Below are positions 27,964 to 35,359 of a stretch of 64,000 nucleotides of DNA, in pieces. The first letter of the stretch is position 1. Each line of letters opens with the position of its first letter. The stretch is from contig JAZUAN010000053.1 in the NCBI GenBank assembly GCA_045638005.1, forward strand, positions 1 to 64,000. Direction: 5' to 3'. The notes under the pieces are model-generated. The model was given only the letters and a program-made list of their open reading frames with translations. It was not told the origin of the DNA and searched no databases. The position numbers and the translations under genes were made by a program. This DNA comes from URNF01 sp045638005. GTDB taxonomy: Bacteria; Bacillota; Clostridia; Oscillospirales; Acutalibacteraceae.

Positions 27964-30366
27964 TTACTTCATTTTCACCGGTCTGCAATGCCAGATGCGG
28001 TCGGAATAATCGCGGATAGAACGGTCGGAAGCGAACACGCCGCTGCCTGCTGTGTTGAGCAGTGCTTTGCGCGCCCACGCATCCTTATCGGTATACACAG
28101 ATGCAGAAAGCGCCTGCGCACGGCGATAATCCTCAAAATCGGCGAGCACCATATACGGATCTCTGCCGGTGAGCGAGCCTGCAACCTCCGCATACTGTCT
28201 ACCGCCAAAGCCCTGATACATCACATCAATAGCGCGGTGAATATCGGGGTTTTGCATATATAGGCTGCGCGGATCGTAGCCGGCAGCTTTGCGCGCTTCC
28301 ACCTCGGGAGTACGCATACCAAAGAGGAAGATGTTATCATCCCCCACCGCCTCGTGGATCTCAACGTTCGCGCCATCCAGCGTACCCAGCGTAATCGCGC
28401 CGTTCATCATCAGCTTCATGTTGCCGGTACCGGAGGCTTCCGTACCCGCAAGCGAGATTTGCTCACTGATGTCCGCAGCGGGCATCAACAACTCCGCCAA
28501 GGTCACACGGTAATCCTCCACATACACCACTTTCAACTTGTCTCTGACCAGCGGATCGTTTTCGATCTCTTTGGCAAGGTTGCAGATAAAGCGGATGATC
28601 TCTTTGGCGAGATAATATCCCGGCGCGGATTTCGCGCCGAAAATATAAGTGCGCGGGGTGAAATCCATGTTGGGATTTTCTTTCAGTTGCAGATAGCTGT
28701 GCAGAATGTGCAGCGCATTCAAATGCTGACGCTTATATTCATGCAGACGTTTCACCTGTACGTCAAACAGCGAATCAGGATCAACGGTAACACCGTTCAT
28801 TTCCTTGATATATTTGGCAAGACGCTCTTTATTCTCGCGCTTGATCTTCATAAAGTCGGCAAGCGCAGCCTTATCGTCCGCAAAAGCCTCCAACTTTTTC
28901 AGTTCAGATGCATCATACACAAACTGTCCGCCGATCTTATCGGTGATATACGCGGTCAGTCCGGGGTTTGCCTGACACAGCCAGCGACGATGCGCGATAC
29001 CGTTGGTAACGTTCTTGAATTTCTCGGGCGCAACCTCGTGCACCTCGGGGAACACCGTTTCCTTCACGATCTCGCTGTGCAGCTTGGAAACACCGTTGAT
29101 GGAATGGCAAGCGGCAACGCAAAGATTTGCCATCTTTATCTGTCCGTAGCTGATGATCGCCATGCGGCTGACCTTGTTTGTATCGCCGCCGGTCTTCTCC
29201 ATCATTTCGGCACTGTAACGGTCGTTGATCTCTTTGACGATCTGATAAATGCGCGGCAAACGACCCGCAAACAGATCCTCCGGCCAACATTCAAGCGCTT
29301 CCGCCATGACCGTATGGTTGGTGTAGGCAAAGGTCTTTTGAATAATCGCCCACGCCTCCTCCCAGGTATAGCCGCACTCATCCAGCATAATGCGCATGAG
29401 TTCGGGGATAGCAAGGGTAGGATGGGTATCGTTGATGTGGATCGCCGCCATTTCCGGCAGGTTATTCAGGGTGCCGTACTGTTCAAGATGACGGCGCACG
29501 ATATCCTGAATGGACGCGGAAACGAGGAAATACTGCTGAGACAGACGCAGCGACTTACCCTCTCTGTGGTTATCAGCGGGATACAGCACCTGCGTGATGA
29601 CCTCCGCCATAGCTTTTTGCTCCATAGCGCGCATGTATTCACCTTGGTTAAACAAGGACATGTCCATGCCGGGCGCAGTAGCGCGCCACAAACGCAGGGT
29701 AGAAACCGCTTTGCCGTCCTTACCCGCAACCATAAGATCATACGGCTGTGCGATCACAACGGTGGCGTTTTCGTGTTCTACGTGGTGGAAATCGTTGTCC
29801 CACCATTCGCGCACGTATCCGTCAAAGCGCACTTCCTTCGCAAGCTCGGGGCGGGGCAACAGCCAACTTTCGCCACCGGGAAGCCAAAAATCGGGCATCT
29901 CGGTCTGCCAACCGTCCACCAATTTTTGGCGGAAGATGCCGTATTCATATAACAGCGAATAGCCGATAGCGGGAATAGAGTTGGTGGCAAGACCGTCGAG
30001 GAAGCAAGCGGCAAGACGACCCAGGCCGCCGTTACCCAGACCCGCGTCCGGCTCCAGCTCATACAAAGCGTCCAGTTTTACGTGATACTCTTTGAGCACT
30101 GCAGCAGCATCCTCGGTGAGGTTTAAATTGTACAATGTGTTTTTCAATGAACGACCCATCAAGAATTCCATACACAGATAATATACCTGCTTGGCATCCT
30201 GCTTATGGGTCTCGGAAACGTAACGAATGCGGTTTTCACGCATCACGTCCCGCAGCACCAATACCAGCGCATTATAAAAATGCTCGTTAGTGGCATTTTC
30301 GGGCTGAACAGAAAAACTGTGCAACAGCTTTGCATCCAAAGCCTGTTGCAGTTCTTTTTTGGTCAT
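27964..30366 (-). CDS. glgP: Glycogen phosphorylase GlgP
   Basis: GlgP (GT35) releases glucose-1-phosphate from glycogen with phosphate, using PLP. The 800-residue protein has LMGRSLKNTLYNL, the ELEPDAGLGNGGLGRLAACF motif and the PLP-lysine region EASGTGNMKLMMNGAITLGT, all as in active enzymes. The ATG at 30366 has GGAGGG upstream; the longer frame from 30426 runs through the promoter. It is a single-gene unit away from the glgBCDA operon, with promoter and inverted repeat at 30381-30434. Confidence 0.97.
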   Translation of the reverse strand: MTKKELQQALDAKLLHSFSVQPENATNEHFYNALVLVLRDVMRENRIRYVSETHKQDAKQVYYLCMEFLMGRSLKNTLYNLNLTEDAAAVLKEYHVKLDALYELEPDAGLGNGGLGRLAACFLDGLATNSIPAIGYSLLYEYGIFRQKLVDGWQTEMPDFWLPGGESWLLPRPELAKEVRFDGYVREWWDNDFHHVEHENATVVIAQPYDLMVAGKDGKAVSTLRLWRATAPGMDMSLFNQGEYMRAMEQKAMAEVITQVLYPADNHREGKSLRLSQQYFLVSASIQDIVRRHLEQYGTLNNLPEMAAIHINDTHPTLAIPELMRIMLDECGYTWEEAWAIIQKTFAYTNHTVMAEALECWPEDLFAGRLPRIYQIVKEINDRYSAEMMEKTGGDTNKVSRMAIISYGQIKMANLCVAACHSINGVSKLHSEIVKETVFPEVHEVAPEKFKNVTNGIAHRRWLCQANPGLTAYITDKIGGQFVYDASELKKLEAFADDKAALADFMKIKRENKERLAKYIKEMNGVTVDPDSLFDVQVKRLHEYKRQHLNALHILHSYLQLKENPNMDFTPRTYIFGAKSAPGYYLAKEIIRFICNLAKEIENDPLVRDKLKVVYVEDYRVTLAELLMPAADISEQISLAGTEASGTGNMKLMMNGAITLGTLDGANVEIHEAVGDDNIFLFGMRTPEVEARKAAGYDPRSLYMQNPDIHRAIDVMYQGFGGRQYAEVAGSLTGRDPYMVLADFEDYRRAQALSASVYTDKDAWARKALLNTAGSGVFASDRSIRDYSDRIWHCRPVKMK

Positions 30367-30380
30367 AATACAATCCCTCC

Positions 30381-30434
30381 AAAATAGGTTCCTTTCTAGT
30401 ATACAGTATAACCACGCGCTTTGCAACCTATTTT
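30381..30434 (-). promoter_or_regulatory. glgP promoter flanked by a 10-bp inverted repeat
   Basis: Minus-strand -35 TTGCAA (30421-30426), 17-bp spacer, -10 TATACT (30398-30403). AAAATAGGTT (30381-30390) and AACCTATTTT (30425-30434) are perfect 10-bp arms on either side of the core promoter, one overlapping the -35, the other just after the start site, as expected for a two-site or looping operator. Confidence 0.65.
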
Positions 30435-30473
30435 TTTGAGCATATTGTACAAAGTTTTCAATATAAAGTCATT

Positions 30474-30498
30474 AAAACAGATCCGTATAGTCTGTTTT
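30474..30498. repeat. Small hairpin in the glgP/SGNH divergent gap
   Basis: AAAACAGA and TCTGTTTT form an 8-bp inverted repeat with a 9-base spacer, midway between the two divergent promoters. No role is apparent; it could be an operator. Confidence 0.4.
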
Positions 30499-30568
30499 GC
30501 ACAAAAAATAACCGTTTTTCCATTATAAGGAAGGGAAGGCATCGCTGTTTCTATGTCAAAATAAGGGG

Positions 30569-30597
30569 TAGACAAAACAAAAAGCGTGTGCTAAACT
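30569..30597 (+). promoter_or_regulatory. Promoter of the SGNH hydrolase gene
   Basis: -35 TAGACA (30569-30574), 17-bp spacer, -10 TAAACT (30592-30597), followed by an AGGAGG site and ATG at 30633. Confidence 0.6.
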
Positions 30598-30632
30598 GTA
30601 TGTAAACAATTAAACCTAGGAGGAATATAGTT

Positions 30633-31244
30633 ATGAACATTGTATTTCAAGGCGATTCTATCACCGATTGCAGCAGAGGCAACGGTTTTGGTGCCGGTTA
30701 CGCGATGATGTGTACTGCAGAATTAACGGGGGCGGAGCCCGGCAAATATGTTTGCTACAACCGCGGCATCGGCGGCAACCGCGTGACCGATCTGCTGGCG
30801 CGTTGGAAGAAGGATTGTCTTAATTTAGAGCCGGATTTTCTGTCTATTCATATTGGCGTCAATGACGTTTGGCATGAGCTCGACTTTAAAAACGGCGTAA
30901 ACGTTGAATTGTATGAGGCAGTATACGATCTGCTGCTTGCCCACACCTTTAAAATGCGTCCCAACATTAAAATTATGCTGATGGATCCGTTTGTGATGCA
31001 TGGTCCTTCAACCGAAGAACATTTTGAGTATTTCTCGAAAGAAGTCGCGCTGCGCCGTGAAGTGGTGAGCCGTCTTGCAAAGAAATATAATCTGCCGGTC
31101 ATCCCGCTGCAGGACATCTTTGACGAAGCGTGCAAGCGCGCGCCCGACTCATGCTGGACGGGCGACGGTGTGCATCCCTCCCCCGCAGGTCACGCGCTGA
31201 TTGCGAAACATTGGTTGGCAAAGTTCCACGAATTAAACGGCTAA
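30633..31244 (+). CDS. SGNH/GDSL-family hydrolase
   Basis: A 203-residue esterase/lipase-like enzyme with the four SGNH blocks visible: GDSIT (nucleophile Ser, residues 7-11), GIGGNRVTDL (Gly), IGVNDVW (Asn) and DGVHPSPAGH (Asp and His). It has no signal peptide, so it acts in the cytoplasm, probably as a carbohydrate or acyl esterase; the substrate cannot be inferred. Single gene with its own promoter, followed by the terminator at 31281-31312. Confidence 0.92.
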   Translation: MNIVFQGDSITDCSRGNGFGAGYAMMCTAELTGAEPGKYVCYNRGIGGNRVTDLLARWKKDCLNLEPDFLSIHIGVNDVWHELDFKNGVNVELYEAVYDLLLAHTFKMRPNIKIMLMDPFVMHGPSTEEHFEYFSKEVALRREVVSRLAKKYNLPVIPLQDIFDEACKRAPDSCWTGDGVHPSPAGHALIAKHWLAKFHELNG

Positions 31245-31250
31245 AAAACA

Positions 31251-31279
31251 TTGACATTTGTGCTTTGAACAGCTATAAT
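31251..31279 (+). promoter_or_regulatory. Promoter of tRNA-Ser
   Basis: Perfect consensus: TTGACA (31251-31256), 17-bp spacer, TATAAT (31274-31279). Predicted start near 31286, which is inside the left arm of the hairpin at 31281-31309. Confidence 0.88.
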
Positions 31280-31280
31280 A

Positions 31281-31312
31281 AATGGCGGTCGGTATTCTCG
31301 ACCGCCATTTTT
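31281..31312 (+). terminator. Terminator of the SGNH gene overlapping the tRNA transcription start
   Basis: AATGGCGGTCG (31281-31291) pairs perfectly with CGACCGCCATT (31299-31309), followed by T residues. Transcripts coming from the SGNH gene contain the complete stem. Transcripts begun at the tRNA promoter would start near 31286 and lack half of the left arm, so they should escape termination. Confidence 0.75.
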
Positions 31313-31322
31313 ATATGCGCAC

Positions 31323-31410
31323 GGAGAGTTGTCCGAGTGGTCGAAGGTGCAGCACTCGAAATGCTGTGTGGGGAAACCCACCTAGGGTTCGAATCCCTAA
31401 CTCTCCGCCA
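31323..31410 (+). tRNA. tRNA-Ser (anticodon CGA)
   Basis: Acceptor stem GGAGAGT (31323-31329) pairs with ACTCTCC (31400-31406), with discriminator G and an encoded CCA (31408-31410). The anticodon loop CTCGAAA gives anticodon CGA, reading UCG. A long variable arm (GTGGGG...CCCACC) and the T-loop GGTTCGAATCC are typical of a class II serine tRNA. It is preceded by a consensus promoter and followed by a terminator. Confidence 0.96.
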
Positions 31411-31447
31411 AAAAAGAAGTATCACCGCTAGGTGGTGCTTCTTTTTT
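31411..31447 (+). terminator. tRNA-Ser terminator
   Basis: AGAAGTATCACC and GGTGGTGCTTCT pair with two wobble pairs, starting right after the tRNA CCA, followed by a T-run. Confidence 0.85.
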
Positions 31448-31475
31448 CGTTGAGCTAGGGTGAGAAGCCTTGCAA

Positions 31476-31577
31476 ATATTTTCGAACCATGTTCGAAAAT
31501 ATCGGGGAGTTCGGTTATGCCGAACTCCGGTATTGTTCAACAACATGAGAAAGTGACACGCAGTGCGTGTCACTTTC
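31476..31577. repeat. Three consecutive perfect hairpins between tRNA-Ser and the ZIP gene
   Basis: Hairpin 1: 31476-31487 with 31491-31502 (12 bp, 3-base loop). Hairpin 2: 31506-31514 with 31520-31528 (9 bp, 5-base loop). Hairpin 3: 31549-31561 with 31565-31577 (13 bp, 3-base loop). None is followed by a T-tract on either strand and there is no reading frame. The region lies between two convergent units. It could be a structured RNA, an RNA-processing barrier or a dispersed palindromic repeat of REP/BIME type. Confidence 0.7.
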
Positions 31578-31590
31578 TGTTTCGGAGTAT

Positions 31591-32343
31591 TTAACCCAAC
31601 AACACGTCAGTGATAAGCATGATGCAAAAGCCAATCAGCAGCGCGTAGGTCGCGCCGCGTTCGTTGCCGTGCGCGTGAGTTTCAGGAATCATCTCATCGC
31701 TGATAACATACAGCATGGTGCCGCCCGCAAATGCAAGCGCAAACGGCAGCACGGCAGAGGCAATGCTCACCGCAAAATAGCCGACCAGCGTACCCACCAC
31801 TTCCACGACGCCGGTAAACATGGCGCAGACAAGCGTTTTGCGCGGCGTAACACCCGCCGCAAGCATCGGACCGATGATAACCACGCCTTCCGGGATATTT
31901 TGCAGCGCGATTCCACCGGCGATGATCAACGCCTGCGAAGTATCGCCTGCACCAAAGCCCACACCCGCCGCAATGCCTTCCGGCAGATTATGTATGGCTA
32001 TCGCGGTCACAAACAACAGTACCTTGCTCAAATTTGCATTATTGTGCGCCTCGATATCCGCGCCCACCAATTTATGCAGATGCGGTACCAATTTATCAAT
32101 AAGATTGAGACAAACCGCGCCCGCAAAAATACCGGCAACCGTAACGAGTAAGTTGAATTTCCCGCCGTAGTCCAGTGACGGCAGGATGAGCCCCAGCACC
32201 GCTGCGGCAAGCATCACACCCGCCGCAAAAGACAGCACGATATCCGAAAATTTGTGGGAGAGCTTTTTGAATATAAAGCCCAACAAAGCACCTATGACCG
32301 TCGCGCCGCCCACACCGAGCGCCGTCAACACTACCATTTTCAT
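31591..32343 (-). CDS. ZIP-family divalent metal transporter
   Basis: A 250-residue membrane protein with eight predicted helices. Helices 4 and 5 carry the metal-binding motifs HNLPEG and QNIPEG; DEMIPETHAHGNE gives a His-rich cytoplasmic-side loop near the end. ZIP proteins of this ZupT-like group import Zn2+, Fe2+ or Mn2+. The ATG at 32343 has GAAGGTG upstream; a GTG at 32370 lies inside the preceding hairpin and is rejected. It is downstream of fprA and rubredoxin, separated by a terminator-like hairpin. Confidence 0.92.
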   Translation of the reverse strand: MKMVVLTALGVGGATVIGALLGFIFKKLSHKFSDIVLSFAAGVMLAAAVLGLILPSLDYGGKFNLLVTVAGIFAGAVCLNLIDKLVPHLHKLVGADIEAHNNANLSKVLLFVTAIAIHNLPEGIAAGVGFGAGDTSQALIIAGGIALQNIPEGVVIIGPMLAAGVTPRKTLVCAMFTGVVEVVGTLVGYFAVSIASAVLPFALAFAGGTMLYVISDEMIPETHAHGNERGATYALLIGFCIMLITDVLLG

Positions 32344-32356
32344 ACACAACACCTTC

Positions 32357-32414
32357 AAAAAAGTTCCCACATTCCTTTAAAGGCTCGGACAAAAGCGCCT
32401 TAGACTGTGGGAAC
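32357..32414 (-). terminator. Attenuator-like hairpin between rubredoxin and ZIP genes
   Basis: On the minus strand GTTCCCACA (32414-32406) pairs perfectly with TGTGGGAAC (32371-32363), followed at once by six T residues and then the ZIP ribosome-binding site. The 34-base loop contains a second possible stem (AAGGC/GCCTT). This is an intrinsic-terminator geometry placed inside an operon, as in attenuators. Confidence 0.65.
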
Positions 32415-32424
32415 TGATTTTTGA

Positions 32425-32583
32425 TTATTCCTCGCTGAAATTATCCTTGCCTACACCGCAAAGGGGGCATTCAAAATCCGCGGGGAGGTCCTCAAATTTC
32501 GTGCCGGGAGCAATACCGTTGTCGGGATCGCCTACCGCCTCATCGTATTCCCAGCCACAAACGTCACATACATATTTTTTCAT
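32425..32583 (-). CDS. Rubredoxin
   Basis: A 52-residue protein with the two rubredoxin knuckles CDVCG (Cys6, Cys9) and CPLCG (Cys39, Cys42) that bind one iron. The acidic spacer (GDPDNGIAPGTKFEDLP) matches the family. It passes electrons to flavodiiron proteins; fprA lies 45 bases upstream on the same strand, so the pair forms a classic oxygen-scavenging unit. The ATG at 32583 has GGAGG at a good distance. Confidence 0.96.
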   Translation of the reverse strand: MKKYVCDVCGWEYDEAVGDPDNGIAPGTKFEDLPADFECPLCGVGKDNFSEE

Positions 32584-32628
32584 TTTCTTTACCTCCAAAA
32601 TTATAGTTGTATTCGCATTGATTTAAAA

Positions 32629-33780
32629 TCAACACAGCTCTTTTGCGAGCGCATCCAACTGCGCCGTGCTTTGCTCATTCAGCGCAGACAAGATCTTGAC
32701 GGTGGTATCCGCATAGGTTAGATTTTTGCTGTTCTCCAGCATACCCTTCATCAGCTTTGCGGCGAGCGGTGCCCAACTGCCGTTTTCAATATACGCCACC
32801 GTTCGATTGCTGAAATTGCGTTCGGTCAGATGGTTGATAAATTCCCGCATAAAGGGAAAAATATCCGCATTATAAGTGGTGGTTGCCAAAACCAGCTTAC
32901 TGTAACGGAACGCATCTTCAACAGCCTCCGCCATATCGCATCTGGCAAGGTCATTGACCACCACTTTGGGGCAGCCGTTTGCTTTCAGATTTTCCGCAAG
33001 CTGCATGACCGCCCGTTTAGTATTCCCATAAACGGATGTATATGCAATCACAACGCCATCTTCCTCCGGTTGATAGGAAGACCAAGTGTTATACAGATCG
33101 AGATAGTAGCCGAGGTTTTCCCGCAGCACCGGTCCATGCAACGGGCAGATGATCTTAATATCGAGGCCTGCCGTTTTTTTGAGCAGGTTTTGCACCTGCG
33201 CGCCATATTTGCCGACAATACCGATATAATACCGTCTCGCCTCGCACGCCCAGTCCTCTTCTACATCCAAAGCGCCAAACTTGCCAAATCCGTCAGCCGA
33301 GAACAAAACCTTATCGGTGCTGTCATAGGTGACAATGACCTCCGGCCAATGCACCATCGGCGCGGTGACAAAGGTAAGCACATGCTTGCCGAGCGAGAGA
33401 GTATCCCCCTCGCCGACCACCACCTGCTTTTCGGGAAAATCGGTGCCAAAAAAGTTTTTCATCATCTGAAACGCTTTGGCGGAAGAAACAATCTTTGCTT
33501 CCGGATACGCTTTGATGAAATTCACGATATTTGCAGAATGATCCGGCTCCATGTGCTGTACGATCAGATAGTCCGGCTTTCTGTCCATCAAAGCGTTTTG
33601 GATATTATCCAACCATTCATACGTAAAAGCGGCATCCACCGAATCCATAATCGCGATCTTTTCGTCCATAATGGCATAGGAGTTGTACGCCATACCGTTT
33701 GGAACAATATACTGTCCCTCAAAAAGATCAATCTTATGGTCGTTGACACCGATGTATTGTATATCTTTTGTAATTACCAT
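32629..33780 (-). CDS. fprA: Flavodiiron protein FprA (A-type flavoprotein)
   Basis: FprA reduces O2 to water (and in many cases NO to N2O) in the cytoplasm of anaerobes. The 383-residue protein has a metallo-beta-lactamase-like domain with diiron ligands in HMEPDH, MVHWPE, FSADGFG and PLHGPV, and a C-terminal flavodoxin domain with the FMN loop YTSVYGNTKRA. There is no fused rubredoxin or NADH module; the separate rubredoxin gene downstream is the likely electron donor. GAGGTGAG precedes the ATG. Promoter and operator-like repeat are at 33803-33841. Confidence 0.95.
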   Translation of the reverse strand: MVITKDIQYIGVNDHKIDLFEGQYIVPNGMAYNSYAIMDEKIAIMDSVDAAFTYEWLDNIQNALMDRKPDYLIVQHMEPDHSANIVNFIKAYPEAKIVSSAKAFQMMKNFFGTDFPEKQVVVGEGDTLSLGKHVLTFVTAPMVHWPEVIVTYDSTDKVLFSADGFGKFGALDVEEDWACEARRYYIGIVGKYGAQVQNLLKKTAGLDIKIICPLHGPVLRENLGYYLDLYNTWSSYQPEEDGVVIAYTSVYGNTKRAVMQLAENLKANGCPKVVVNDLARCDMAEAVEDAFRYSKLVLATTTYNADIFPFMREFINHLTERNFSNRTVAYIENGSWAPLAAKLMKGMLENSKNLTYADTTVKILSALNEQSTAQLDALAKELC

Positions 33781-33802
33781 GTTTTCTCACCTCTATATTT
33801 TC

Positions 33803-33841
33803 TGTTGAATATCATACCATATTTTCGCTGCATATTCAACA
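33803..33841 (-). promoter_or_regulatory. fprA promoter within a 10-bp inverted repeat
   Basis: Minus-strand -35 TTGAAT (33834-33839), 17-bp spacer, -10 TATGAT (33811-33816). TGTTGAATAT (33803-33812) and ATATTCAACA (33832-33841) are perfect arms, 19 bases apart, covering both core elements. The half-site GTTGAA is the same as in the palindrome at 34611-34624 before the Crp/Fnr gene. Confidence 0.75.
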
Positions 33842-33853
33842 CCGTGGGTGTAT

Positions 33854-34552
33854 TTACTCCAAAATCCTGCCGTCGGTGGAAATGGTGACAACCTGCCACG
33901 GAATAAATTTACCGCTCGCCTGCAATGCACGCTTCACGGCGTTTTCGATACCGCCACAGCAAGGCACTTCCATTCGCACGATCTTCACACTTTTAATGTT
34001 ATTATTTGCGATGATGGCGGTAAGCTTTTCAGCATAATCCCCCTCATCCAATTTCGGGCAACCGATCAGCGTGATGTGATTGCGAATAAATTCGTTGTGG
34101 AAATTCCCATACGCAAACGCGGTGCAATCCGCGGCAATCAGTAAATTGGCATCCTCAAAATACGGTGCATTCACCGGAACCAGCTTGATTTGGCAGGGCC
34201 ACTGTGAAAGCTGACTTGTGACAACGGTCGGCTTTACAGCTTGCGCGGTGGTTTCCCGCTTAATCGCCTTAGATTGGGTGCCCGGGCAACCGCACGGCAG
34301 CTTTACGCCGGATTTTCGCATTTTCGCCTGCTGCACCGCATCCTCGTCATAAGCGGGTGCCTCCCGCTCCTCAAAGGCAATGGCGTTCGTGGGGCAAGCG
34401 GGCAAGCAATCACCCAATCCGTCACAATAATCCTCTCGGGTCAGCTTCGCCTTACCGTTTATCATCTCAATAGCACCCTCATGGCATGCCGCCGCGCATG
34501 CGCCGCATCCGTTACATTTTTCTTCATCTATTTTTATGATTTTTCTAAGCAT
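33854..34552 (-). CDS. Ferredoxin-domain protein with extra conserved cysteines
   Basis: A 232-residue protein. Residues 5-60 are a ferredoxin module with cluster motif CNGCGACAAAC and a second, unusual motif CDGLGDCLPACP. Further on are PCGCPG (about 96-101) and PCCGG (about 205-209) and a region ANLLIAADCTAFAYGNFHNEF. This type of 4Fe-4S protein is found next to hybrid-cluster protein or Crp/Fnr genes in Clostridia, but its reaction is not known. It is divergent from the Crp/Fnr gene at 34639, sharing an 86-base control region. AGGAGG precedes the ATG. Confidence 0.88.
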   Translation of the reverse strand: MLRKIIKIDEEKCNGCGACAAACHEGAIEMINGKAKLTREDYCDGLGDCLPACPTNAIAFEEREAPAYDEDAVQQAKMRKSGVKLPCGCPGTQSKAIKRETTAQAVKPTVVTSQLSQWPCQIKLVPVNAPYFEDANLLIAADCTAFAYGNFHNEFIRNHITLIGCPKLDEGDYAEKLTAIIANNNIKSVKIVRMEVPCCGGIENAVKRALQASGKFIPWQVVTISTDGRILE

Positions 34553-34566
34553 TTGTCATATCCTCC

Positions 34567-34595
34567 TTGCTTTTGTGATGTCAGTATAGTATAAT
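34567..34595 (+). promoter_or_regulatory. Promoter of the Crp/Fnr regulator gene
   Basis: -35 TTGCTT (34567-34572), 17-bp spacer, -10 TATAAT (34590-34595). The palindrome at 34611-34624 lies about +10 to +23 from the predicted start, suitable for autorepression. Confidence 0.7.
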
Positions 34596-34610
34596 GCAAC
34601 CGTAAAGTAC

Positions 34611-34624
34611 GTTGAAATTTCAAC
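34611..34624. promoter_or_regulatory. Operator: perfect 14-bp palindrome in a divergent control region
   Basis: GTTGAAATTTCAAC is a perfect palindrome of the TTGA...TCAA class bound by Crp/Fnr-family proteins. It lies downstream of the regulator's own start and at or near the -35 region of the divergent ferredoxin-domain gene (minus-strand -10 TATACT near 34588). Confidence 0.75.
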
Positions 34625-34638
34625 AAACGGAGAAAAAT

Positions 34639-35298
34639 ATGAAAAAATATTTAAGAGTTTTAAAAAAATGCCCTCTTTTCCATGAAATTGAAGAAGACAA
34701 ACTACTGACCATGCTGCATTGTCTGGGTGCGAAGGTGGAGATGTTCGATAAAAAGTATACCATCGTCGCCGAGGGTAACCCCGCGAAACACATCGGCATT
34801 GTACTGTCCGGCTCGGCACACATCATGCAGGTGGATTATTACGGCAACCGCAGTATTCTGTCGGAAATACAGCCGAGCGATATGTTTGGTGAAGCATTCG
34901 CCTGCGCCGAAATGCAAGCCACCCCGGTGAGCATCATCGCCAACGAGCCGTGTGAGATCATGCTCATCAATTGCGCGCATATTCTGCACACCTGCTCCAA
35001 TAACTGTGGTTTTCATCAGCAGCTGATATTCAATCTTATGAAAGACCTCGCCGCAAAAACAATCATGTTTCACCAAAAGATTGAAGTCACCTCGAAACGT
35101 TCTACCCGAGAAAAACTGATGACCTATCTGATGTTGCAGGCAAAAAAAGCGGGAAGCAGCAGCTTTGATATCCCCTTTGATCGGCAGGAGCTTGCCGATT
35201 ATTTAGAGGTGGATCGCAGCGGTCTCTCAGCAGAAATCAGTAAGTTGCGACAAGAAGGCATACTGAACAGCCGCCGTAATCATTTTGAATTATTGTGA
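34639..35298 (+). CDS. Crp/Fnr-family transcriptional regulator
   Basis: A 219-residue regulator with a cyclic-nucleotide-binding-like beta-roll (about 15-130, IVLSGSAHIMQVDYYGNRS) and a C-terminal winged helix (FDIPFDRQELADYLEVDRSGLSAEISKLR, about 165-200). It lacks an N-terminal Fnr-type cysteine cluster, so it is not a direct Fe-S oxygen sensor; HcpR-like nitrosative-stress regulators share this build. Start chosen at ATG 34639 with an ACGGAGA site. The divergent ferredoxin-domain gene and the nearby fprA carry matching operator half-sites. Confidence 0.9.
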   Translation: MKKYLRVLKKCPLFHEIEEDKLLTMLHCLGAKVEMFDKKYTIVAEGNPAKHIGIVLSGSAHIMQVDYYGNRSILSEIQPSDMFGEAFACAEMQATPVSIIANEPCEIMLINCAHILHTCSNNCGFHQQLIFNLMKDLAAKTIMFHQKIEVTSKRSTREKLMTYLMLQAKKAGSSSFDIPFDRQELADYLEVDRSGLSAEISKLRQEGILNSRRNHFELL

Positions 35299-35307
35299 TA
35301 CAACCGC

Positions 35308-35336
35308 TTGCAACCGAAAAATATATTCGGTATACT
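35308..35336 (+). promoter_or_regulatory. Promoter of the GH25 lipoprotein gene
   Basis: -35 TTGCAA (35308-35313), 17-bp spacer, -10 TATACT (35331-35336). ACCGAA (35313-35318) and TTCGGT (35326-35331) form an inverted repeat inside the spacer, a likely operator position. Confidence 0.7.
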
Positions 35337-35359
35337 GTATTTATAAAGGATGTACTCTT

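Noticed and set aside
28354..29952. A 532-codon plus-strand open frame
   Set aside because: It lies wholly antisense to glgP and mirrors its codon structure; no start signal and no recognisable protein.
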